Of a stretch of 7,164 nucleotides of DNA, positions 1 through 5,157 are shown in pieces. Numbering within the stretch: the first letter of the stretch is position 1; each line of letters starts with the position of its first letter. A program made the position numbers and the translations under genes. The notes beneath the pieces were generated by a model. That model saw nothing but the letters and a program-made list of their open reading frames with translations. It did no database searches and was not told where the DNA came from. The stretch comes from an uncultured Acidimicrobiaceae bacterium (GTDB lineage: Bacteria; Actinomycetota; Acidimicrobiia; Spongiisociales; UBA5794): contig CAMYJM010000120.1 of assembly GCA_947258635.1 (NCBI GenBank), forward strand, positions 1 through 7,164. Reading direction: 5' to 3'.

Positions 1-78
1 CGGAGGCGGTGACCGTCGATTAACCGCGGGCCGTCGAGCTGGCGCTGGGAACCTGACGGGGTGGAGGAGCTGCGGGGG

Positions 79-333
79 TCAGATCACCCTGAGTCTGGGG
101 AGGATCGATGGAACCGCGTCCTTCTCCGATGCCTCCTTCTTGAGCTCGGCCTGGATCTTGTTGGGGTTTCCCTCGATGATCATGTCGAACTGCTTGTCGG
201 TGATGCCGTACTCGGTCGCCACGGCACTCGGGCTGGTCTCCCAGCGCTGCCTCAAGGCCCCATTCTCGGGGTTGGCCAGATCTACGAGCAGTTGTTCAAA
301 ACCCAAATCACTCACCTGTCCTGAATCGACCAT
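79..333 (-). CDS. small LigA-like helical protein, function unknown
   Basis: An 84-residue soluble protein with no signal peptide, membrane segment or cysteine. The central part (about residues 14-67) has the pattern of the small LigA/extradiol-dioxygenase alpha-subunit fold: a helix ending LVDLANPENGALRQRW, then SPSAVATEYGIT, then a helix and GNPNKIQAELKKE. In the family this reads roughly as helix, 'dPeavlarygLt..e', 'gD..al...l'. No catalytic LigB-type partner is seen, so a dioxygenase role is not claimed; stand-alone LigA-like domains also occur as orphan small proteins and as leader regions of peptide precursors. The tail (residues 68-84) is charged and lacks a Cys/Ser/Thr-rich core. The ATG at 331-333 is favoured because a TATGGT box lies exactly 6 nt upstream, which fits a leaderless transcript. 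Internal GTG (codon 7) and TTG (codon 10) are alternative starts with weak AGGA/AGGTG sequences before them. The reading frame is real by codon pattern; the family call is a recollection of motif shape. Confidence 0.6.
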   Translation of the reverse strand: MVDSGQVSDLGFEQLLVDLANPENGALRQRWETSPSAVATEYGITDKQFDMIIEGNPNKIQAELKKEASEKDAVPSILPRLRVI

Positions 334-339
334 CCTTCG

Positions 340-345
340 ACCATA
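340..345 (-). promoter_or_regulatory. candidate -10 box of a leaderless promoter (TATGGT)
   Basis: Read on the minus strand, TATGGT matches TANNNT and is followed by exactly 6 nt and then the ATG at 333, so the A of the start codon would be +1. A CAGTCA at 364-369 lies 18 nt upstream and matches TTGACA at three of six positions. No good Shine-Dalgarno precedes this ATG at normal spacing, which agrees with leaderless initiation. This is a short-motif call. Confidence 0.35.
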
Positions 346-404
346 CCAATCGACACTGTGAAATGACTGGCCGGGGGGCGTCGCGGGTACGAGAAACCTA
401 CGGG

Positions 405-410
405 TAGCCT
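405..410 (+). promoter_or_regulatory. candidate -10 box TAGCCT upstream of the propeller gene
   Basis: TAGCCT fits TANNNT and lies 28 nt before the ATG at 439, leaving a leader long enough to hold the ribosome binding site at 427-433. No convincing -35 is visible at 16-18 nt. The same eight bases TAGCCTCC occur at 5128-5135 before another start, which slightly raises the odds that it is functional. Confidence 0.25.
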
Positions 411-426
411 CCGGCGGACAGACAAA

Positions 427-433
427 GGGGAGG
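427..433 (+). promoter_or_regulatory. Shine-Dalgarno GGGGAGG for the propeller gene
   Basis: GGGGAGG followed by 5 nt and ATG at 439. This strong site fixes the start of the propeller gene. Confidence 0.8.
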
Positions 434-438
434 TAGAC

Positions 439-1491
439 ATGGCGGTCGTGGTCGGCATCGGCACCGTGAAGGGAGCGTGGTTCGCCCGGTCCGAGGATCG
501 GCGCTCATGGTCGATCTCGGGGCCCCATCAGCGCGGCTGGGAGGTCACCGCCTTCGGCCGGTCACCGGGTGGTGACTATCTGCTGGGAACCGGCTCGACC
601 TGGTACGGCGCGGCGATTCACCGGTCCCCGGATCTCGAAGAGTGGGAACAGGTCGTTGCGGGCCCGGCGTACGAGGCGGACGGCGGCCGCAAGCTGGAGC
701 GGATCTGGAGCTTCGCCACCGCAGGGGCCCGCATCTTCGCCGGCGTCGCCGAGGCCGGGCTCTTCTGGAGCGACGACGATGCCGCGACTTGGCACCCGGT
801 CGACGCGCTCAACGACCACGCCACGCGGGACCGCTGGCAGCCCGGGCTCGGCGGGCTCGCTCTTCATCGTATCGTCGTCGACCCGAACGACCCCGAGCGT
901 ATCTGGGTGGCGATCTCGGCCGTAGGCGTGTTCGCTACGGCCGACGGGGGCAACACCTGGGAGTTGCGTAACAACGGGGTGGAGATCGCGGCGCCCGGCG
1001 ACGAGGATGACATCGGGTATTGCGTCCACTGCATCGTTCCCGATCCTGCCAATCCGGATCGGATGTGGCGCCAGGAGCATCGCGGTTTGTTCCGCACGAC
1101 CAACGGTGGTGTCGACTGGGAGCGCATCCAAGAGGGCATACCCGGGAGCGGTTTCGGCTTTCCCATCGTGCGCGACCACCACACCGGGCGGCTCTTCGTG
1201 GTGCCCCTCGAGTCGGACGAGTATCGGACGCCGGTCGATGGCAACCTCGCCGTGTACGTGTCCGACGACGACGGCGACCATTGGGTCGCCTCCGCCCGAG
1301 GTCTGCCGACCGAACCGGCCTATGTCGGCGTACTGCGCGGTGCCATGGACGGAGACGGCCTGCCCGCCGCCGGGGTCTATTTCGGGACGACCGGCGGCGA
1401 GGTGTACTGGTCGACGGACCGCGGCGAGTCATGGAGCCGGCTCCCGATGACGGTCCCGCGGATCGCCGCGGTCAAGGTTCTCAGCACCTGA
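439..1491 (+). CDS. cytoplasmic BNR/Asp-box beta-propeller protein
   Basis: A 350-residue protein made of repeated Asp-box (BNR) motifs, S/T-x-D-x-G-x-x-W: SEDRRSW 18-24, SPDLEEW 63-69, SDDDAATW 111-118, TADGGNTW 167-174, TTNGGVDW 220-227, SDDDGDHW 275-282 and STDRGESW 325-332. Even spacing of about 45-57 residues and seven boxes point to a sialidase/sortilin-like beta-propeller. There is no signal peptide or membrane segment, so it should be cytoplasmic, unlike most BNR glycosidases. Automatic pipelines often call such proteins exo-alpha-sialidase or glycosyl hydrolase; I see no sialidase Arg triad or FRIP motif, so enzyme activity is not supported. A YCVHC segment (residues 194-198) in the middle of the propeller could bind metal or simply be the conserved Cys-Val-His patch I recall from this family. 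The start is set by a strong Shine-Dalgarno. The stop overlaps the start of the MoaD-like gene, implying one transcript and a shared role. Confidence 0.85.
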   Translation: MAVVVGIGTVKGAWFARSEDRRSWSISGPHQRGWEVTAFGRSPGGDYLLGTGSTWYGAAIHRSPDLEEWEQVVAGPAYEADGGRKLERIWSFATAGARIFAGVAEAGLFWSDDDAATWHPVDALNDHATRDRWQPGLGGLALHRIVVDPNDPERIWVAISAVGVFATADGGNTWELRNNGVEIAAPGDEDDIGYCVHCIVPDPANPDRMWRQEHRGLFRTTNGGVDWERIQEGIPGSGFGFPIVRDHHTGRLFVVPLESDEYRTPVDGNLAVYVSDDDGDHWVASARGLPTEPAYVGVLRGAMDGDGLPAAGVYFGTTGGEVYWSTDRGESWSRLPMTVPRIAAVKVLST

Positions 1492-1760
1492 TGGCCGACG
1501 TCAGCGTGACGATTCCCACGATGCTGGCGGCCCTCGTGAAGGGCGAGCGCCGGTTCACCGTTGCCGGCGACGATCTCGGCGGAGTCGTCGATGCGGTCTT
1601 CACCCTCCACCCCGAGCTGCGGGTGCATCTCCTCGACGAGCAGGGTGCCGTCCGTCCTCACGTGATGTTCTTCCACAACGACACGGCGGTCCGATCGTTC
1701 GCGGGTGCGGTGAGCGAAGGCGACACGTTGACCGTCCTCCAAGCCGTGAGCGGCGGCTGA
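1491..1760 (+). CDS. MoaD/ThiS-family ubiquitin-like protein
   Basis: An 89-residue protein with the beta-grasp pattern of sulfur-carrier proteins: an N-terminal strand VSVTIPTMLAALV, a segment DDLGGVVDAVFTLHPELRVHLL for the main helix, a strand PHVMFFHND, the loop SEGDTLTVL before the last strand, and a terminal Gly-Gly (88-89). In MoaD and ThiS the C-terminal glycine is adenylated by an E1-like enzyme and carries sulfur; some relatives conjugate to lysines. The intact GG tail indicates it can be activated, but no MoeB/ThiF, MoaE, ThiG or JAMM protease gene is in the window, so the pathway is open. The ATG shares its first base with the propeller gene's TGA (TGATG) and has only a weak AAGG 13 nt upstream, so translation probably depends on coupling. 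The N-terminal TIPTML resembles the family's usual 'vriPs.lr..t.g' beginning, which supports this start. Role with the propeller is unknown; it need not be molybdopterin or thiamine synthesis. Confidence 0.85.
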   Translation: MADVSVTIPTMLAALVKGERRFTVAGDDLGGVVDAVFTLHPELRVHLLDEQGAVRPHVMFFHNDTAVRSFAGAVSEGDTLTVLQAVSGG

Positions 1761-1788
1761 ACCGGCTGCCGCCCATGCCGATCCCGAT

Positions 1789-1794
1789 GGAACC
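1789..1794 (+). promoter_or_regulatory. possible ECF-type -35 element (GGAACC)
   Basis: GGAACC matches the GGAAC core of many ECF-sigma -35 elements, and 16 nt further on lies TGTATG, a poor -10. If used, transcription would begin near 1820-1824, inside or just past the Shine-Dalgarno of the sigma gene, which argues against it unless an alternative start is used. The motif is common in this GC-rich window, so chance is likely. Autoregulation of the sigma gene is thus only a possibility. Confidence 0.15.
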
Positions 1795-1816
1795 TAGGAG
1801 CGCCGTGCGGTGTATG

Positions 1817-1834
1817 AGGAGGTGTGAAACACCT
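1817..1834 (+). promoter_or_regulatory. Shine-Dalgarno within a small hairpin before the sigma gene
   Basis: AGGAGGTG at 1817-1824 is the best ribosome binding site in the window and lies 10 nt before GTG 1835. It overlaps a perfect inverted repeat, AGGTGT (1820-1825), loop GAA (1826-1828), ACACCT (1829-1834). Folding this hairpin would hide the 3' half of the Shine-Dalgarno; the same palindrome could instead be a DNA operator. The Shine-Dalgarno decides the sigma start; the regulatory role of the hairpin is inference. Confidence 0.5.
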
Positions 1835-2395
1835 GTGGATGGCCGTCCACTGGATGAGCGGGAACTGATCGTGAGGTCGAAGGATGGAGATACGGCGGCA
1901 TTTGGCGAGCTGGTTCGAATGCATCAACCGCTTGCGCTGCGCGTCGCCTACTTAGTTGTGCGGGACCACACGGAGGCTGCCGACGTGACGCAAGACGCCT
2001 TCATCAAGGCCTATCGGTCGATCCGGCGGTTCCGTGCCGACGCGCCGCTGCGACCGTGGCTGATGCGGATCGTGCGCAATGAGGCTCTCAACCGGGTTCG
2101 CGCCGATCGGCGGCGGCGCCGCCTGGAGCTGCGGGTCAGCGGTGACCCGGCCTCGGGTGAGGCGGCCCCCTCTCCCGAGGCCGACGCCATGGCTCGCGAC
2201 GAGCAGCGCCGGTTGTTGCGGCACATCGACGAGCTTCCGCCCCGATACCGAGATGTGATCGCCTATCGCTACCTGCTCGGTATGTCCGAGCGGGAGACGG
2301 CGAGGGCACTGGGATTGCCCCCTGGAACGGTCAAGTCCCGCTCGGCCCGGGCTCTCGACCGGCTGCGCGCCGTCGTGGTGGAGGATTCGCCATGA
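1835..2395 (+). CDS. ECF-family RNA polymerase sigma factor
   Basis: A 186-residue sigma-70 family protein of group 4. Region 2 spans about residues 11-90: DGDTAAFGELV, then the hallmark DVTQDAFIKAYRSIRRF and PLRPWLMRIVRNEALNRVR, which bind core polymerase and the -10. A charged linker RADRRRRR and an acidic, Pro/Ala-rich spacer follow. Region 4 spans about residues 121-181: LPPRYRDVIAYRYLLGMSERETARALGLP and GTVKSRSARALDRLR, the helix-turn-helix for the -35. No C-terminal extension is present. I chose the GTG at 1835 because a strong AGGAGGTG precedes it and because family members begin close to the DERELIxRSxDGD motif. Upstream in-frame ATGs at 1775, 1787 and 1814 would add up to 20 residues but lack ribosome binding sites. 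The stop overlaps the next gene's start by 4 nt, the usual arrangement for a sigma factor and its membrane-bound regulator. Target promoters and inducing signal cannot be read from the sequence. Confidence 0.93.
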   Translation: MDGRPLDERELIVRSKDGDTAAFGELVRMHQPLALRVAYLVVRDHTEAADVTQDAFIKAYRSIRRFRADAPLRPWLMRIVRNEALNRVRADRRRRRLELRVSGDPASGEAAPSPEADAMARDEQRRLLRHIDELPPRYRDVIAYRYLLGMSERETARALGLPPGTVKSRSARALDRLRAVVVEDSP

Positions 2396-3150
2396 CGGCT
2401 ACTCCGCTCGAGCGGGCCCTCACGACCCTCGCCGCCGCAGTCGACTGGCCGGATCCCACCAACGATCTTGCTCCGCGGGTGGTGGCCCGCATCACGGCGC
2501 CTGAGCATCTGCCTTTCCGGCGGCGGTGGCATGCCGTGAGGTACGCCGCCGCGGTTGCCGCCGTCTTCGCCGGAGTGCTCGTCTTGTCGCCCCCGGTGCG
2601 CGACGCGGTGGCCGACATGCTCGAAGCCGCCGGGGTGCGGCTCAATCTCATCGAGGCGGTGCCGCAACTCGGAGGGGATCTCGATCTCGGCGCCCGGGTC
2701 ACCCTCGACGAGGCGGTCGGGTCCGTCCGCTTTGCCCTGCGGGCCCCTGAGGGCGGCGAGCTGGGGCCCGCCGATGTCGTCTACCGCAGTGATGTCGGCG
2801 TGATTGCCATGGTTTGGGAGGGCTCGCCCCTTCTTCCGGCCGCTCGCGGCTCCGACGTTGCGCTGCTGCTCATGCAGTCACCCGGCTCGTTGACATGGGG
2901 TCAGAAAGGAGTCGGGCCCGATTCGGCCGTGCGCGTTGTGACGGTCGAGGGAGTCGACGGCCTGTGGCTCGAGGGCGCACCACACACCTTCACCCTCCTC
3001 GATGAGCGAGGAGAACCGGTCGAGGAAACGGCCCGGCTCGCCGCCAACGTCCTGCTTTGGGAAGTAGACGGAATCAACTATCGACTCGAAACCGCGGGCG
3101 ACTTGGACAGCGCCCTCGGCGTCGTCAACAGATTGGAGCAAGTGCGATGA
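2392..3150 (+). CDS. putative membrane-bound anti-sigma factor
   Basis: A 252-residue one-pass membrane protein in the anti-sigma position. Residues 1-48 form a short cytoplasmic domain, too small for, and lacking, the HxxxCxxC zinc anti-sigma motif. The membrane helix is about 50-68 (YAAAVAAVFAGVLVLSP), preceded by RRRW, which fits an N-in topology. The outer part begins SPPVRDAVADMLEAAGVR, a motif I recall just after the membrane helix in many actinobacterial sigma-linked proteins, then about 160 residues rich in beta strands. Its end, VLLWEVDGINYRLE (219-232) with DLDSALGVVNRLE, resembles the C-terminal DUF4367-type domain of regulatory membrane proteins. The likely role is holding the sigma factor inactive at the membrane until the outer domain senses a signal. 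A GGAGGA at 2380-2385, 6 nt before the ATG, plus the ATGA overlap with the sigma gene, supports this start. The anti-sigma role is inferred from position and topology. Confidence 0.75.
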   Translation: MTATPLERALTTLAAAVDWPDPTNDLAPRVVARITAPEHLPFRRRWHAVRYAAAVAAVFAGVLVLSPPVRDAVADMLEAAGVRLNLIEAVPQLGGDLDLGARVTLDEAVGSVRFALRAPEGGELGPADVVYRSDVGVIAMVWEGSPLLPAARGSDVALLLMQSPGSLTWGQKGVGPDSAVRVVTVEGVDGLWLEGAPHTFTLLDERGEPVEETARLAANVLLWEVDGINYRLETAGDLDSALGVVNRLEQVR

Positions 3151-3857
3151 ATCCGATTCCTTCGACTCAGGCCGCGACTCGGCGGTGGCCGGCGACGCAG
3201 ACCATGGCCGTGGCGGGCATGATCGGTGCCATCAGTGTGGTATTCATCGGCCCGGCCGTAGCCAAAGGTCCCGAGTCGGTCACGATCACCGGCCCGGATC
3301 TCGACGCGGTCGAGATGACATTGGAGGCCCACGCCGACATCTCAGGCCTCATGGAGCTCACCGGGTTGTGGTTCGGGAGCAATACGAGGCTCGAGTCCCC
3401 GCCCCAGGACCTCAGCGACGGAACTCTCGGAGACGAATACACGGTGGCGTGGGTCAACAGCGGCCCTCCGGCGCTGTCCGTCGCAGATCGGACGATCGTG
3501 CAGTATCTCTACCCGAACGCAGCCGGCGGACCCGTGATTCACACTCCGCTCCAGCCGTCGCTCGAGGGTTGGGGGGGTAGCGTCATCGGGTGGTTCCGCG
3601 CTCCCGATGGGCTGCAGCACGCCCTGTCCTCCGCCGCGGTGGCGTTGGAGGCCTCCAAGAGGGTGGCGGACAAATCTTGGGCCGCGGATGTGGCCGGTCC
3701 GGACGCCATCGCGCCCCCCGCCGCCATAGCCGGTTCCCCACCGCAGCCGCCAACCTCCGGCGGAGTCTCGATCTGGCCCTGGTCGGTCCTGATTGCGGTC
3801 GTCGCGGCGGCTGCCCTGGGTCGGCTGCGCTATCGAGCGGAGAAGGGCCGGGTCTAA
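3147..3857 (+). CDS. secreted, C-terminally membrane-anchored protein of unknown function
   Basis: A 236-residue protein that I do not recognise as a named family. Residues 1-39 look like a signal peptide: Arg-Arg at 12-13, hydrophobic MAVAGMIGAISVVFIG, and an AVA cleavage site before KGPESVTITGPDLD. A middle part of about 140 residues (40-180) has likely alternating strands and helices and no cysteines. A Pro/Ala/Gly-rich linker (188-206) leads to a second membrane helix (about 209-225) and the basic tail RLRYRAEKGRV, giving an outside domain with a C-terminal anchor. The ATG overlaps the stop of the anti-sigma gene (ATGA) and has GGAG 8 nt upstream, so it is the third gene of the sigma operon. 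Position and topology suggest a signal sensor, a partner of the anti-sigma outer domain, or an envelope protein controlled by the sigma factor; the sequence does not decide between these. Confidence 0.8.
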   Translation: MNPIPSTQAATRRWPATQTMAVAGMIGAISVVFIGPAVAKGPESVTITGPDLDAVEMTLEAHADISGLMELTGLWFGSNTRLESPPQDLSDGTLGDEYTVAWVNSGPPALSVADRTIVQYLYPNAAGGPVIHTPLQPSLEGWGGSVIGWFRAPDGLQHALSSAAVALEASKRVADKSWAADVAGPDAIAPPAAIAGSPPQPPTSGGVSIWPWSVLIAVVAAAALGRLRYRAEKGRV

Positions 3858-4984
3858 TCGCCGCTGCGGCGGATGACGACGAGTTGGTCGGCGGCCGATT
3901 CGGCGCCCCACACCTCCCCGGGGCGTCCCAGCAGCTGCCGCACGTCACCGGGGTTGGACGGCAGCTCGAACGTGTGGAAAGTCTCGGTTGCGGGGTCGAA
4001 GCGATGGATGGCGTTGCCGCCGAAGTCGGTGACCCAGACGATGTCGGTGTCGTCGACGTAGACGGCGTATGCCGACGCGTCGCCCCCGGGCAGCGGCCAG
4101 ATGTCCCATGACTCATCGGGCGGCCGATAGCGGCTCAACTGGCCTGAGTTCCACTCGCTGACCCAGATAGCACCGGTGGAGTCGGACCACACGCGGCGGG
4201 CTCCCTGGCTTGGGGTCGGCGGCTCGAGCACTGTGACCGAGCCGTCCTCGCCGATGAGCCCGACGTAGCTACCAGCAAGCGACGCGAAGTAGATGGTGCC
4301 CCGCGGCGTGGCGGCAATGCCGTAGGGTCCACGGCCTCGCGGCGAGTCGAACACGTCCATGGATTCCGTGGCGGGATCGAGAACGCCGTGGATGCCGTTC
4401 TGCCCGGTGAACCACAATCGGCCGGTTCCGTCGAAGGCGGCCGTGTTGAGGTTGGCATTGGGCCGGTTGGCCGGGAGCGGGTATTCGGTGACCTCGTCGG
4501 TCAGTGGATCGACCTTCTGGATCGCGTTGCGGCCGCCGTCTGTGACCCACGCGAAGCCGTCGTCATCGACTATCACGCCATGTGGCTTGGAGCCGGCGCC
4601 CAGGTCGATGTGGCGGGTCTCGCCGGCGGTCGGATCGAGCCAGCCCAGCTCGCCGGAGCCCTGCGCCGTGTACCAGACGCCGCCGTCGGCAGCCGGGGCG
4701 ACATCATGCGGTCGCGACCCTGCAGGCACCGGGTACGCCACGAGCTCGAGGGTGGCGACGGGGATCGACTGCGGTGCAGCGGGAGCGGGCACCGCGGCCG
4801 TGGTGGTAGAGGTGTTTGTGGCAATGGAAGTCGAGGCCGTGGCGGCGGGTGGCGTGGTGGTCGGGGCGGAAGTGGCTGGGGCTGCCGTTGTCCTGGTTGT
4901 AACGGGCGCCGCGTCGCCGGTGCATGCCGCGACCATGAGGGCGAGGCCCAGCGGCGCCACAAGTCGGAGGATCCGGAATCCCAT
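3854..4984 (-). CDS. lipoprotein with seven-bladed Vgb-like (streptogramin lyase superfamily) propeller
   Basis: A 376-residue lipoprotein. Residues 1-21 are a lipoprotein signal (MGFRILRL, hydrophobic core, lipobox MVAAC) with the lipidated Cys at 21. A Thr/Ala/Pro-rich, cysteine-free linker follows (22-75). The rest is about seven repeats of the form 'P..v....G..Wvt.....i...DP': RPHDVAPAADGGVWYTA, KPHGVIVDDDGFAWVTD, AAFDGTGRLWFTG, GIAATPRGTIYFAS, VWSDSTGAIWVSE, VYVDDTDIVWVTD and a weaker last one, RPGEVWGAE. This is the virginiamycin B lyase (Vgb)/NHL-like propeller pattern. Pipelines would call it streptogramin lyase, but I cannot confirm the catalytic His/Glu residues, and an outside lipoprotein with a mucin-like stalk fits a binding or scaffold role better. 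The start is placed at 4984 because the signal peptide begins there and a TATCTT box lies 6 nt upstream; an upstream ATG at 5044 would add 20 residues before the signal sequence. The stop overlaps the convergent neighbour's stop. Confidence 0.85.
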   Translation of the reverse strand: MGFRILRLVAPLGLALMVAACTGDAAPVTTRTTAAPATSAPTTTPPAATASTSIATNTSTTTAAVPAPAAPQSIPVATLELVAYPVPAGSRPHDVAPAADGGVWYTAQGSGELGWLDPTAGETRHIDLGAGSKPHGVIVDDDGFAWVTDGGRNAIQKVDPLTDEVTEYPLPANRPNANLNTAAFDGTGRLWFTGQNGIHGVLDPATESMDVFDSPRGRGPYGIAATPRGTIYFASLAGSYVGLIGEDGSVTVLEPPTPSQGARRVWSDSTGAIWVSEWNSGQLSRYRPPDESWDIWPLPGGDASAYAVYVDDTDIVWVTDFGGNAIHRFDPATETFHTFELPSNPGDVRQLLGRPGEVWGAESAADQLVVIRRSGD

Positions 4985-4990
4985 CGGCGC

Positions 4991-4996
4991 AAGATA
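4991..4996 (-). promoter_or_regulatory. candidate -10 box of a leaderless promoter (TATCTT)
   Basis: On the minus strand TATCTT (TANNNT) is followed by exactly 6 nt and the ATG at 4984. CCGACC at 5014-5019 lies 17 nt upstream and shares the GAC core of TTGACA. No Shine-Dalgarno is visible before this ATG. The geometry is the same as at the small gene near the left end. Confidence 0.4.
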
Positions 4997-5127
4997 CCGA
5001 CCCTGCTGCGGTAGGTCGGATCTTGGCGGCGGCCGAAGCCACATCGTTACGGCCGGACCTATCTGAAAGGTGATTTCATCTAGGCGTGAAGACCCGGGGC
5101 GACTGGCGATGGGCCGGCGCCTTGCGA

Positions 5128-5133
5128 TAGCCT
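5128..5133 (+). promoter_or_regulatory. candidate -10 box TAGCCT upstream of the vWA/PKD gene
   Basis: TAGCCT lies 24 nt before ATG 5158, with TGGCGA 18 nt upstream as a weak -35. The implied leader is about 18 nt and contains no clear Shine-Dalgarno, so either promoter or start could be mis-set. The 173-bp divergent gap (4985-5157) holds this box and the opposing TATCTT and otherwise shows no repeat or structured element. Confidence 0.25.
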
Positions 5134-5157
5134 CCCCCGAAACCGCCGCTACGTCTT

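Noticed and set aside
3..23. Possible C-terminal tail of an upstream plus-strand gene (EAVTVD then TAA)
   Set aside because: Only six codons are visible, too few to support a gene; bases 24-78 show no gene, terminator or repeat.
79..333. RiPP precursor peptide reading of the small protein
   Set aside because: The tail after the LigA-like part has no Cys/Ser/Thr-rich core or Gly-Gly cleavage site, and no modification enzyme is in the window.
562..1281. Long minus-strand open frame opposite the propeller gene
   Set aside because: High-GC shadow frame; the plus strand has seven regularly spaced Asp boxes and a strong ribosome site, while this frame shows no domain.
439..1491. Sialidase (exo-alpha-sialidase) function
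   Set aside because: Asp boxes are structural; no FRIP motif or arginine triad is visible and the protein is not secreted.
1775..1834. Longer sigma factor starting at ATG 1775, 1787 or 1814
   Set aside because: No ribosome site before these ATGs, the extra residues do not resemble the family, and GTG 1835 has an excellent Shine-Dalgarno.
3590..4111. Plus-strand open frame across the convergent junction
   Set aside because: Crosses two well-supported genes in other frames, has Arg/Gly-rich low-complexity sequence and no ribosome site.
3854..4984. Streptogramin resistance gene
   Set aside because: Superfamily resemblance only; lipoprotein form and unconfirmed catalytic residues argue against it.
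4359..5066. Plus-strand open frames opposite the Vgb-like lipoprotein
   Set aside because: Antisense shadows; the minus strand has lipobox, stalk and propeller repeats.
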